A DNA stretch of 64,000 bases. Origin: Cycas panzhihuaensis. Lineage: Eukaryota > Cycadophyta. A program made the translations under genes and the position numbers. Below are positions 9,629 to 20,067 of this stretch, piece after piece. Every line of letters starts with the position of its first letter. Position 1 is the stretch's first letter. Location of the stretch: assembly GCA_023213395.1 (NCBI GenBank), contig CM041465.1:27473741-27537740 (forward strand). The letters run 5' to 3'. Below the pieces are notes generated by a model. The model saw nothing but the letters and a program-made list of their open reading frames with translations, was not told where the DNA came from and made no database searches.

Positions 9629-12420
9629 TGGATGCGTGTCTATGGGATGGTCATTATACTCGATAGGAATGAGGATAGTCAATAGTTGATGTTAAGGGTG
9701 TGGATAAGAACCTATAAGCAAAGGGAACACCACACGAGGCATCCGTGCATCAGAGAGCGAGTTCGGGACCCGCAAATGGCACTTAACTACCTTGAAGTAG
9801 CTTTCAATCTTGAAAGGAAGAGCGCATGTAGGGGGGATCCTGGATGGACTCGAGAGGAAGGTCCTCCCACCCTTGGATGGTCAGAAAGAAGAAGAGGAAT
9901 CCTCGATGGGTTTTCCTATGATGAAGGAAAACAAAGGTGGCAGGGTATAGGTGAAGGGCCTAGGATGAATGTGAGTAAGCTTTCCTAGTGTACTTGGTCT
10001 AAACAAATACAACTAAGGGAAGAAGTAAGGGATGGACTAAAGGTAACTCTCTCATTTTCTCTCTCTTTCACTCAATATGCAAGGGACAAGAGAAAACAAA
10101 AGGAAGTACAAATGTTTTGCATGCAAGTAAGCAAGCTAGATGGGATGCATCTATGGGTGCTTTTGAGATGAATAGGAAAAGGGGGGAGGGATACATTTCC
10201 TACTATGCCTTTTCCTATGAAAGAAAGCAATCATGCAATGTTTTGATGTAAAAGATGCAAGTGACTAATTGATTTCCCCCTTTACTTTTATATGGTGTAT
10301 TAGAATGATATAATATATTTTGTATGAAAGAAAAAAAGGAAAAGAGGTGATAGGAGAGAGGGATGAAGCATACCTAGAAAGCATGGTGGTAGATGAAGGA
10401 CCTCGCTTGTGCACAACGTGCACCCTCACGCCAATTGGTTGATGTGTGACCAAGGTTAATGCAAAAGATAGGGGCTTTCTTACCTTCCCCTTATAAGAGA
10501 TAACTGAATGGAAAAGATAAGAGAAATCGATGAAGTGGAAGAGAAAAGGAGGGTAAAGGCTTACCAAGAACCAAACGTCTTTTCCCTTCATGGATGTTAC
10601 TTTGAACCTGCACACACAAGGGTTTATCCCTTCCAAGAAGGGGCCACAAGAAGACTATGTGTATGTAAATAAATATAACATAAATGCTTAAAACATTATA
10701 TTTAAATTAAAGTAACTATTGCTGTAAACAACTCAACTTCCCTCAAGTAAACCAGATACATCAAGCAAGAAAAAGAAAAGGGCAGCCTTAGGATGGCAAA
10801 ACCCTCTACTAAAGTTCTCCGCATAGCCTTTAGGTATAGCAAGGTGGGGGTATATGAGAGTTTATAGATAGCCAACAAATATGAGAGGGTATGGAGTAAG
10901 ATGTTGGAGAGGTACCAAGGTAACATAGTTACTATGGACAACGATCCGTCACACAAGTCTCACCAAAAACCCTAAGGGATACTAGGCAAAGTAAGGAGGC
11001 CCAAAAGAGGGGCGTGTAGGCCTAGAACCAGTGTAGTAAGGGTTGCATACACTAAGACCCAGCGTAGGCCAAGACACCACCTTCTCCTAGTTAACCCAAG
11101 AAAAGCATGGAAGCAAGAGAAGAAAGACGGGAAGGGGATTTCCCTTGGGAAGTAGGTCTAAATGGGATGGATCTTGCCTTACTCCCTTCACCCAGCCTTT
11201 ATGAACCTTCTCCCCCTACTTTCTCAAGGAAAACCAGTGGAGAAAATGGTGAAAATATGAGAGTATAAAGCTAAACCCAAAGAAGGCAACCTCAACTACA
11301 GCCAAATGGAGAAAGAGGAAGAAAATATGCTTGAAAGTCAGTCTAATATGGAAAGAATACACACAAAACTCTGAAAATAAGACCAGAGGTACCTACTGGG
11401 CTAAGTCTAGGGTGGATTTGCCCCTACAACTAGTAAGAAAGAGGAGTTCCTGCAGGGTTTGCAGGAGGTTTTCCTAAGGACGACTGTAGAAGACACTTGC
11501 TGAGGCATATTTGGAGGAGAACCACAAAAAACTTGCTTAAAAGAGCTCAGAGGAGAGCTTTCCACCATGGAGAAGAGTCATTATAGGTAGATCCTAAGCT
11601 GGAGCAACTAGAAATGCAGGATTATAGATACACCTATGGAGGAGAGGAGGAAGGAGTAGAAACATAGCAGTAGAAAGTCAAGTTAGAGAGCCAAGAGATG
11701 TAAAATGATGGTCTTTTTAGGTTTTATACCCATATCAACCCTAATCGAGTGTTTAAGACATGAATAGGGCTAAGCTAGGTGAGTGGCCACATGGCAATTC
11801 CACAAAAAAGGTGAGAATTTCCATGGAAGATAAAAAAAAAAGTTACAACAGTTGCACCACCGTAAACTTTATAGTACCACGGTAAACTTTGCAGTACCAT
11901 AGTAACTTTGCGGTACTAATTAGTTTACAGTGGTGTGGGACCAGAAAGCCAAAATAGCCATAGTCAAGATTCTAGGAGCCCTAAAAAGTGATGTGCCAGG
12001 CCTGGGAGGGGCTGGCCCTCCTGTCTAAGTGGCTAGGGATAGTTCGGAAGGTGTACGAACAAGGCCAAATAAAGCATCAAAGGCTAGGATTCCCAGAAAG
12101 ATCATGATATGAGCACAGGGTCAAGGTATGAGCAGATCATATGAGTTAGGTGAGGCTTGAGGCAATGTGGAGGGTCATAGAGTGCCATGGGGATGCCTAC
12201 CTTGTGAAAAGATAGGTCTCATGGGTCATCATAGGCTCACAATATGACAAGCAGCATGATCAAGCAAATGATACAAAGTGATCATACAAATGAAGCAGTC
12301 AGTCATGTAATAAGGAAATACTTCTATCAACCTTTCCAAAGAAATAGTAAAAGTGAAAAGGGAGAAGCATACCTGTGCTTACCTGAGTTGACCATATCCA
12401 TTCCTGATAGCTGGGAAACA
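9629..12420 (-). repeat. Element C, 3' LTR (about 2.8 kb)
   Basis: This matches 21084-23856 along its whole length. Read on the minus strand it starts TGTTTCCCAG (12420) and ends GCATCCA (9629), so it has TG...CA ends. A polypurine tract precedes it. The bases just outside, GTATC at 9624-9628, pair with TTATC at 23857-23861, a four-out-of-five target duplication. Open frames inside (10265-10636, 10702-10956, 9686-9988) recur in the other LTR only because the LTR is duplicated, and I do not call them genes. Hand comparison of one 180-base stretch of the two LTRs gave about 15 differences, nearly all transitions. Confidence 0.9.
11850..11935. repeat. Short tandem motif GTAAACTTTGCGGTACCAC expanded in the 3' LTR of C
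   Basis: About three and a half imperfect copies of GTAAACTTTGCGGTACCAC follow one another here. The 5' LTR has fewer copies at 23312-23340. The copy number therefore changed after insertion of the element, or during its last replication. Confidence 0.65.
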
Positions 12421-12435
12421 TTGCCCCCTTGGCAG
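12421..12435 (-). promoter_or_regulatory. Polypurine tract of element C
   Basis: The minus-strand sequence CTGCCAAGGGGGCAA abuts the start TGTTTCCC of the 3' LTR. A purine-rich run at this place primes plus-strand DNA synthesis in LTR elements. Confidence 0.65.
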
Positions 12436-13018
12436 CAGAGCCTCGCTACTCAGAAGCATGGTGCGGTGGCGAATGCTAGCAACAAAACTATCAGTAGCAC
12501 ATGTATATAAATACGTAAATCATAATCATAGCAAGAGTCAAGGGTACCAGTGAGTGTCGTGGAAAAATATGTAGATACGAGGACAAGGGTGGAGACAATA
12601 TAGGGGCTACCTATGTGCCACCTAGGAATCGACTAGAAGCTAAGAAAGATGAGGGGGCTGCCCCTATTGTAAAAGTGCAAAGAGAAGTACATAATAATAT
12701 CAAGAAAAAAGGGTAAATGAGCAAGCTTAGTAGTCACCATAGTTTAACCTCATTAGAAGCTGGCTTTTGGTAGTGCGAATGGATCACAAAGTAAGATGCA
12801 AGATGACCTAAGACTTGGGTGCTAGGGCGACCGGGTAAGTCTCAAAGGCGGTCAGTAAGAAGATGAAGGTGGTGCTCAAGGATGAGGCGAATGAGGCTGC
12901 CTGCCTCAGCGTTAATGGACCAAGGGATGTGTCGGATGTCAACAGAATGAAAATGAGCTAGTAGGGACCTAGAAATCGAAGTGAGGGCTCTCAATCATGG
13001 GCATCATACCAGGTAAAC
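12436..13018 (-). other. 3' region of element C
   Basis: The minus strand continues past the aRH frame with poorly conserved codons, likely the remaining part of the aRH domain and then untranslated sequence. It holds one copy of the CATAGTTTAACCTCATTA motif (12738) that is tandemly repeated in element A at 874-1290. No further gene is visible. Confidence 0.45.
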
Positions 13019-13264
13019 CTAGGTGAGATGGGACACCACCACCAGGGAGTCACAAAGAAGAATGATAAATCCATGATGGGAACAGAGTGCATACATAAGG
13101 GCTTTGATAATGGCCATGTATTCAGCTTCATTATTAGTGGCCTCAGGGAGGAAGATCCCAAAATGTAGGAAATCATGCCCGGAAGGGCCACGAAGAATCC
13201 ATGCAGCAGCTAAAGGGCTAGGGTTACCGCGGCTTCCACTGTCGGTAAAGATGTAGAGAGTCAT
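13019..13264 (-). pseudogene. Second (archaeal-type) RNase H, element C
   Basis: The frame starts MTLYIFTDSGSRGN and shows all three expected acidic sites: Asp in IFTDSG, Glu in ATNNEAEYMAII, Asp in LLCDSLVVV. About 81 residues are open before a stop, roughly two thirds of a full domain. It is related to the aRH of elements A and B, but distantly. It lies next to the 3' end of C, with no RT, RNase H or integrase upstream, only the antisense PMD gene. The overlapping frame 13224-13595 upstream reads into hydrophobic and Ser-rich sequence that may be the N-terminal extension of the same protein, as suggested by a similar stretch in front of the B copy. Confidence 0.8.
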
Positions 13265-13800
13265 GGATGGGAAAAGAAAATGTCTCGGTAGGGAAACTGT
13301 ATAATAATGTAGGAGTCAAAGCAAAAGAGGCTTGTATGGTAAGCAATAAATGGCCATGAAGTGTAGGAGGACCTAGCAATGAGGCTACCCAAGGATATGA
13401 GTAGGCTATTCGACCACTGTCTGAGAGTAGGCGGCAAAAGGGCACCCTGGGATACCAAAGGTTACTTAAGAGAGTAAAGAATGACTCAAAACAGGGGGAA
13501 GTATTCCCTTTAGATACCCTAGGGGCTAGAAAGAGCTGCAAAAATGAGTCCAGGATGGCGAAATGGGCCAAATGAGTATAAACTTGGGCGTGCACGGGAG
13601 CGGCACGTAAAACGAGACAAAAAGGGCCCTGGAAAAAGATGCGTCAGTAAGGCACCATTAATGCATCTAAAGGGATGAGAAAAATAGAGGCTATGGAAGT
13701 GCAATGGGAAAGAGGGCCAGAAGGTAATGACGATTGGGGAAAGGAATAATCTCAACGACTGTCACATAAGTGGGAACGGAGAATGCGCCCGTCGGGGCCC
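13265..13800 (-). other. Region upstream of aRH in element C
   Basis: Minus-strand frames here are partly open (13224-13595, 13519-13755) and code hydrophobic, Pro- and Phe-rich peptides. They occupy the position of the small hydrophobic ORF of elements A and B, but I cannot align them with it. I treat them as unassigned remnants. Confidence 0.35.
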
Positions 13801-13803
13801 CTG

Positions 13804-13813
13804 CCTATATAAG
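13804..13813 (+). promoter_or_regulatory. Candidate TATA box on the strand of the PMD gene
   Basis: CCTATATAAG fits a plant TATA box. It lies about 620 bases before the first clear PMD codons. The antisense gene needs a promoter of its own, since the LTR promoter reads the other strand. No transcription start can be proven from sequence. Confidence 0.35.
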
Positions 13814-14246
13814 GGAAATCGATGAAAACATGATTCATTTTCACAGGCTCTCGAATGAATCCAGAGCCCTTTCCCTATGCAGTGAAGTGCCACCCGACTT
13901 TAGGGACACGCCATGAGAGATTTGACCATTGGATCGAGGCCAGGGGATAGCCATTGGGACTGTAGAGATAAGATGGCGAGCGCTCGACCAGACTCAGTGA
14001 GTGGATCTTCAAAACCACAACCCATCTCGTGATTTGAAGTTTGATACTTTTTGTAGATTTTATATAGTTTTTTGGGTCCCATATGGGCAAAAAAAGATCT
14101 CCAAGAGTCTAAACTGGACCCAGAGAGAGGCAGGATCGGGGCATTAGGTAGCCGTGGTCCCAATGGGCCTGGCTATGGCCCACTTGGAAAACTTTTTGGG
14201 GTTCTTTGGGTGGGAAACCCCCCTTTTTGGGGGGCTGACGTTTGCA

Positions 14247-14338
14247 CTACGATAAAGATCGCAGTGTCGCAATCTTTACCGTAGGGCCCCACTCGCCATG
14301 GGACCTAGGCCAAACTTCGCGGTACTGCGAAGTTTGGC
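14247..14338. repeat. Pair of short hairpins upstream of the PMD gene
   Basis: The first has arms 14247-14262 and 14269-14284 (14 of 16 bases paired, core CGATAAAGATCGC) around a 6-base loop. The second has perfect 12-base arms GCCAAACTTCGC at 14309-14320 and 14327-14338 around the loop GGTACT. Their AAACTT.GCGGTAC core resembles the GTAAACTTTGCGGTACCAC motif in the LTR of the same element. Confidence 0.7.
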
Positions 14339-14429
14339 GCAGTATGAAGGTAGAGTAGCTGAAAAAAGAAGATGGGAGCCTGAAGGTCTCTAAATCTCTA
14401 TTGAATGAGGCCGAGAGACAGTCTAGAGA

Positions 14430-16450
14430 ATGGGGGGTGAGGATAGGTCAAAGCCTGACTTATTTTGTGGCATTTTGCAGGTTGTGACCGTGGTGGAGAA
14501 TGGCAAGAACATGGGTATAACTATACTGAGCTTCACAGAGATGATGTCGCGGGAGGATAGGTGGATACTATCGAGATGTGGCCTACTGAAGGTCACGAAG
14601 ACACCCCAATACACATTAGATCAGAGGTTGTTAGTGGATATAGTATCCCACTGGGATAGATGGAGGCATGTCTTCCACCTACCCTAAGTAGGGGATGTAT
14701 TAGTGACACCTGGAGATGTCAGGAGGGTACTAGGAGTACCGCCGACAAGGAGGTTGATGATTCTAGGAGCACTGCCCAACAATGAGGAAGCACACAAGGA
14801 GGCTGCTACATTCTTTACAGGCTCATACAGGTGGGAGAGGCAAGGGATACCTCTCCAGAGCATGGTGATGTCAGGGATTCTTTGGGTGAGGAAGTTGATC
14901 ACGTTATGCATTCTATTCTGGATATCGCTGAAATAGAACTATAAGGACATACTGGGCAGATGGATGGATGCGGTACGCCGATGCGAGGTAGGAGAGAGGA
15001 TAGACTAGGCTACCCTCATAGCGGTGAACTTGGTCATATAGCTAGACGCCATTCAGGTAGCAGGGAACGGTGAACTATCATACAATACCCTACTACAATG
15101 CTAGTTTTTTTACCACTTTGGAGTAGTGGTGCCAACGGGGGGATCACACCCTATCTCAGAGTGGGCCTCGATGGTACACAGGTGGAAGACTAGGTTTAAA
15201 GGGCTGAGGACCAGGCTCATGTCCATCACTCGGTGGAGGCCACATCGCTATACCTCCTCACCATGATAGACTATATAGCAGATTCGTATAGAGCGGTGAG
15301 GTAGGATAGCAACGACAAGGCAAGTGGGGTAGGAGTGCCCCTAGGAGATGATGAGGGTGGCGATGGAGGTGATGGGGCCGGCCCATCACAAGTTGCAGGA
15401 GAGGTAGGTCCATTAGGGACTGCAAGTAGAGAGGCAGGTCCATCAGGGACTGCAGGTGGAGAGGTAGGCCCGTTAGGAGCTGCAGAGGAGAGTAGGGGCC
15501 TTGTGACATGAGCCCGTAGGTTATAGATCATTAGGAGATCTAGAGAGGCATCTACACCAGCCAAGGAGAGGAGGGATGCCCTAGTTGCTGAGGTGCTAGT
15601 TGAGGAGGTACCTGAGGAGGAGGAGGTACCTACAGTTGGTGGAGTACCCGAGGCAGTGGCAGTCACCCAAGTAGAGGAGTCGGCAGCCGCATCAGGTAAG
15701 ACATAACCTTCTCTTGTTGTCATTTGATTGCCAGATATATGTATATAGTTTGATTTTGATTTGATATGTGTATGGACATGTACTGATACATGATGTGTTG
15801 GATTGTAGGTATAGCAGATGTCCAGAGACTAGTAGAGGTAGTAGTCCAGGAGATATTTCCCCAGGCCTACGTAGAGGGGCAACCTCCCATCTAGGTAGGT
15901 GATAAGCCCAGATCGGCAGGCGCCCACGTAGCAGCATTTGCCCCATTGATAATGAGAGACATATGGATCGCAGAGACCCAGACATATGGATTGCAGAGAC
16001 CCAAGAGCACGAGGCACGTGTGAGATGGTAGCAGGCAGACCTAGACACTACCCAAGCTGAGAGGGATGCCCTATAGAGTCAGGTACAGGTACTAGAGGCT
16101 CAAGGAAGAGCCAGAAGGGATATAGAGAGCCATATTTGGCTAGTAGTGATGGAGGAGCATCTTGGAGGGATGGAGGAGAGGCTCCACAACGTAGAGATGG
16201 ATCGAGATCATATCCAAGCTCGATACGATTGACTGGTGGATGAGGTGGCATCGAGGTTAGTGAGGAGCAGGACACATATACACACAATGGCGACGACCTC
16301 GAGGAGGCCATGAGATGAGGAGAGTGAGGCAGGAGGCTCCCAAAGACTGAGGAGGAGTCTAGGAGGGATGTGGTCTCCATGAGAGGGATCACATCAACTA
16401 GGAGATGATGCCCCAGGGGTGGGGCAGCAGTAGAGTAGTATATAGGAGTT
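14430..16450 (+). pseudogene. Plant mobile domain (PMD) gene carried antisense in element C
   Basis: PMD proteins (the MAIN/MAIL1 family in Arabidopsis) are nuclear factors, and their domain also occurs in transposable elements. One frame runs 14430-14936 with a single TAA at 14685. It shows SRCGLLKV, LLVDIVSHWDRWRHVFHLP, VTPGDVRRVLGVPPTRRL and RWERQGIPLQSM, the usual PMD order (HTFHLP.GE, T..DV..LLGLP). Continuing in the same frame, stops sit where Trp or Gln codons are expected. A tail follows: three 30-base repeats at 15401-15490 coding a Gly/Pro/Glu-rich 10-residue unit, then after about 15690 a possible intron (GTAAGA ... TTGTAG, about 15695-15808), and finally a heptad-like coiled-coil stretch (about 16060-16260, VLEAQGRARRDI, MEERLHNVEMDRD). 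The gene is antisense to gag and lies between the protease and aRH, where RT and integrase would be expected. It is inactive now. Confidence 0.75.
15401..15490 (+). repeat. Three 30-bp tandem repeats in the PMD gene tail
   Basis: Units at 15401-15430, 15431-15460 and 15461-15490 share GAGGYAGGTCCATYAGGGAC and are a whole number of codons, so they add a 10-residue Gly/Pro/Glu-rich repeat to the protein without shifting the frame. Confidence 0.8.
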
Positions 16451-17366
16451 TTATTTCAGACAGGGGAAAGCACAAACCTCTAGGGAGTCACCATATGTAG
16501 TCATATGATTGTACCCTCCCTACAAGAACACTGGCTTCCCATAGATGATGTACCATACCATTTGTATGACATAACACATGATTATTTTGATGTGTATAGA
16601 TGGGGTGATTGATATCCCATTTGATGTATGATGATGTGTGTCATAACATGTGATGGATAAAGTGTATGTTTTTGTTTATACGTTTGTGTATGTGTATGTG
16701 TATGAGGGTGCACAGATGCATGAGGATATGTATGATGATATTTTGAGCTGATCATTATATGATTTTTGTGTTATGGCATTTGTTTAGCTTATGCACATTT
16801 CCTTTCATGCAAGGCCATATTCCTAATAGGGGCATACATGATCACCATGGGTAGTGGCGATGGATATATGTGAGGCTAGGAAATAGGGCGACACACATGT
16901 CGACATGGGAGCATAGCGGGATTTGCAAAGGAAATGCCAATAGGAGGGGAGTGACAACACTCTAGAGCACCATCCCAATTGGGGGATGCCCAAATAGGAG
17001 GATAAAGTTCTTAGCGGAATGAGAACAAGGGTTCCGCGGGAGGAACCAAAAGGAACAAGAGAGGCCACCCTAAGCTGTCACTCCACCTGTGGCCAGGAGG
17101 AATGAGAACAAGCTTAGGACGGTAGTTTAGGCTCATTTCGGAGTGCAAAGAGAGAAAGAAATGTGGTTAGGCCACATAGAGGTAGGGGTAGTCACACATA
17201 GAATCGGAGATAGGTGACAAAGGGTAGGCCCTCTGTGGCTAGGCCTACAGGTAAACTGGCTATGGTCAAAACCAGATGAGTGCGACAGACCTAGCACATG
17301 ATAGGTCACGTGGCAAGGTTGCGTCTAAGTAGGAGTGGCTCTAGTCTTGGGTAAGGATCTAGAGCA
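16451..17366. other. Unassigned stretch in element C downstream of the PMD gene
   Basis: This holds a TG-rich microsatellite-like run (about 16672-16705) and no convincing frame on either strand. It may be the 3' untranslated part of the PMD gene plus degraded pol sequence. Confidence 0.4.
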
Positions 17367-17530
17367 TGAAGGAGAAGTGCCTCCACGAGTGGATCATCGA
17401 CATGGATGCCTACATGAGACCGCTCAGGGAGGGCGAGAAGGTGAAAGAAGTGGTTGGTTTGGGACTAGCGACTCAGGAGCCAATGTAGAATGAAGAGGAG
17501 AAGGAATATCTGATCGAGATATCCCCCTAG
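17367..17530 (+). other. Short coding-like stretch of unknown origin in element C
   Basis: The plus-strand frame from ATG 17367 reads MKEKCLHEWIIDMDAYMRPL, then a Lys/Glu-rich segment with NEEEKEYLIEISP, interrupted by one TAG and ended by another TAG at the Gln- or Trp-like codon after ISP. Its charged composition differs from the flanks. I do not recognise it. It could be another exon of the antisense gene or chance. Confidence 0.25.
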
Positions 17531-17534
17531 GTGC

Positions 17535-17844
17535 TCATGAAACTAGGGTGACACACCAAGGAGGGGGTTCATAACCCTCACTATCCAACTCAGAATCACC
17601 CATGACGACTAAGTAACCGTAATTACCTACACCAATAGGGGTAAACTTGACTAGGTTTGGCTCATGACATGGCATAGGCTCCAACTGATGAAAGTTAGTC
17701 TCATGAAATAAAGGTCCCACGGAAGGGGTAGCCTCCTTAGGATCACTATCTTCATCATCAAAGACAGCCTGGTAGGCTGGATGAGAGGTGTGAGATGGCA
17801 TAGGCTCATGGGTGACAACTTTAACTCGTCCTTCATGGACAAAT
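17535..17844 (-). pseudogene. Pol linker after protease, element C
   Basis: The frame continues from the protease end (MTKWEQSALHIGGQLKFVHEG) into an acidic, Pro-rich linker with VVMGDSELDSEGYEPPPW. The LKF.HEG words also follow the protease in elements A and B (ELKFIHEG). After 17535 the pol frame is lost, and no RT, RNase H or integrase follows. Confidence 0.6.
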
Positions 17845-18180
17845 TTAAGTTGCCCCCCAATGTGAAGAGCAGATTGCTCCCATTTGGTCAAGCCATAGTC
17901 GGCCTAACAAGAGGTTGTACTCCACATCAATATCGAGTACAACAACTTCGACAGAAATAGTCTTCCCTCCTAAGGTGAGGGAAAGGGAGATTGTCCCTAA
18001 GGGGGACTTCTCATTCCCATCATACCTTTGGCATTTCCAGGGGACAGACTCAAGAGATACTATGCCCAACTCCTTAAGCATATGCACAGGCATAGCATTA
18101 ACCAAGGATCCATTATCTACAATGGTCCTCTTTATGATAAAATTAGGAGTGTCAATGGAAATGACAAATAGGTAATACAA
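17845..18180 (-). pseudogene. Aspartic protease, element C
   Basis: The frame begins YLFVISIDTPNFIIKRTIVD and carries the active-site motif IVDNGSLVNAMP (DNG, a form found in plant Ty3 proteases), then SVPWKCQRYDGNEKSPLG and the second half VVLDIDVEYNLLLGRLWLDQ. This is a near-complete domain of about 110 residues in one open frame, the best kept protease in the window besides element D. It is joined upstream to gag across a single stop (18188 region), consistent with a gag-protease polyprotein. It would cut Gag and Pol if made. Confidence 0.85.
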
Positions 18181-18189
18181 AAGCTTCTC

Positions 18190-18591
18190 CTATTCACTGG
18201 GAGATGGGAGATCATGGGGATCAAATGAGATGACAGGTGGTCTATGGGAGGTGGCACCTACTGCATGGATGGAAGCATCTTGCTGGCCAAGAGCTTTGAG
18301 AAGAAGAGCCTGTTGCTCAGGGCATCTTCTCAAGACATCTATCAAGGACATCCCCACAGCGACAGTATGGAGCTCGTCAATGATAGAGAAGGGCTTCCCC
18401 TTTGTAGTAGGATGGGGAAGTGCCCTTCGAAAATCGTAATGACTAGGGCATACGGGAATGGTCTTGGGAAGCACAGGAGCTTTTAGAAGAGGATCAAGGT
18501 GAGATGTGGACGAAGTGGCACCAGTGGCCTCTTTAGTGGATTGAGACCGAGTTAAGGCATATAAAAGGGTAGTCTCAAGCACTTGGATCAC
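18190..18591 (-). pseudogene. Gag-protease junction region, element C
   Basis: This is an open frame of 133 codons with GKPFSIIDELHTVAVGMSLIDVLRRCPEQQ and later VISFDPHDLPSPSE. The I.EL......S..++LLK..P.Q pattern is shared with element A (7497-7108) and marks the gag end or protease leader of this lineage. No catalytic residues are here. Confidence 0.7.
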
Positions 18592-18837
18592 CTTCTTTCT
18601 CTTATTTTAGGACCACGAAGGTGAAGGGGTACGATGGTTAAAAGAACGCGAGGAAGAAGACGAATCCCATGCACCCTTCCATTTACCATGTGGAGGGCGA
18701 GAATTCAGAGATCTTCCCTGGTTCCGGTTATTTCTGGCTTGAGTATTATGATCACGCTCCCCATGCTTGGGGAATAGATCCTTATGGACTAGTTGGTCAA
18801 GGTTGGGCCTTGACGCCTATTTAGGAGATGAGTCACA
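18592..18837 (-). pseudogene. Gag tail, element C
   Basis: This minus-strand segment, with Arg/His/Asn-rich codons, connects the finger-like end of gag to the protease leader. It is interrupted by stops. It corresponds to 7501-7758 in element A. Confidence 0.5.
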
Positions 18838-19347
18838 TTATGGGGCATCCCTAGAATGTTGAACCTGATAACGTGCATTGTCATGGAAACATTCCCCATG
18901 AACAAAACACCACTTCTTCTCAAACAAGGAGTCAATTTTCCTTGCTTGCGAGGATTGTGTGTTATCACCATTAGGGGGAATAACTTGAGAAGCTTGTTGG
19001 ATTTGTTTGTTAGAAGTAGGCAATGAAGGAGTTTGAAGCTTAAGCTCATTCATCGTACATTCAAATGAACGTATGGCGGAAGTAAGTGGGTTTAGGGTCT
19101 TCTTGGCTGAATGAGAAGAAGACCTAGTGGATTGTTGTGGTTTGGTTTCTTTGGTTTGGGGTGGTGCCTCACGTTGTTGTGAGGGCTTAAGGGGCTTCTT
19201 GAGTCCAGCCTGGATCTCAATAGCTTCAAGCGCCAAGCACTTCACGATGGTGGATTCACATGTGGTTGTCCCCATTTTAAGGACTTTAACATGGACCTCA
19301 GGGTGAAGTGCATTAACGAAGAGGTCCCTCTTCAATTCCTCAGGCAA
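18838..19347 (-). pseudogene. Gag C-terminal half, element C
   Basis: A 169-codon open frame starts with the end of the capsid domain (MPEELKRDLFVNALHPEVHV), followed by a Gln/Ser/Lys-rich linker and KKWCFVHGECFHDNARYQVQ. The last is the C-x2-H-x4-H-x4-C finger of this gag family with the final Cys replaced by Tyr. It binds the element RNA in the particle in intact relatives. Confidence 0.75.
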
Positions 19348-19752
19348 AGTAGCCTTAGTGGAATGGAGGAAGTCATGGAATCACCACACAAAGTCATGAT
19401 TCATCTCATTGTGGCCTTGTTTAAGTGAAAGGAGGGATTTCATTCCACTTTCAAACAGATGAGCCACATCAAAATAGTTGATGAATTCATCCATAAGTTG
19501 TTGGAACAAGAAAATGGAATGGGAAGGCAAGCAATAAAACTATTTAAGGGCATCGCCTTGTAGGGATCATGGAAATAATTTCATTAGTATGTGATCATAG
19601 GCCCAGTAATCTATGCATGCCATAAAGAAACTACAGACGTGCTCTACTAGATCCTGTGATGAGGTTCCATCAAACTTAGGAACTTTAGGGGGATGAGGCA
19701 GTAAGTTGGTTCTTAGCACCTCAATAGATAATGGTGTCAATCTATAATCCAT
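19348..19752 (-). pseudogene. Gag capsid core, element C
   Basis: The frame from 19752 reads VPKFDGTSSQDLVEHVCSFF and, past TAG codons, SLQGDALK.FYCLP, LMDEFINYFD and MKSLLSLKQGHNEM. These are the standard landmarks of the retrotransposon gag domain (F.G..DP..HL, L.G.A..W, F...F). It is collinear with the gag cores of elements A and B. Confidence 0.8.
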
Positions 19753-20067
19753 GAAGGGACGTGCCCTTTCCTAGACCATAGGGTCAACAAATGTTGTGGA
19801 AGGCAATAGATAAAGAACAGATGGGGGTGGAAGGCCCATCCCTCCTTAAGGAAATGCCCCCTACTGAGAAGGGGCTTGGGGGTAAGCACTTTGAAAGGAA
19901 GTTGGGTTTCCTTACAAAGGCACAGCGTAAGGAGCTACGCAGGATGGTGGAAATGAGGGGTGAGGGATCGGGTTCTGTCCATATGGGCCGCTTGTAGGTG
20001 GTGCAATCCCATATGGATGTAAAGGGTCCACCCTATAGATCGAAACGTGGTTCCCTTTACCATGCCC
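19753..20067 (-). pseudogene. Gag linker, element C
   Basis: This is Pro- and Ser-rich minus-strand coding sequence that joins the N-terminal gag piece to the capsid core through several TAG and TAA stops. Confidence 0.5.

Noticed and set aside
10265-10956. Minus-strand frames of 123 and 84 codons, with equivalents at 21672-22413
   Set aside because: They lie inside the duplicated LTRs of C, so their repetition is not evidence of coding function; no known domain.
15258-16392. Several minus-strand frames of 80 to 150 codons rich in Ser, Leu and Pro
   Set aside because: Antisense shadows of the repeat and coiled-coil tail of the PMD gene.
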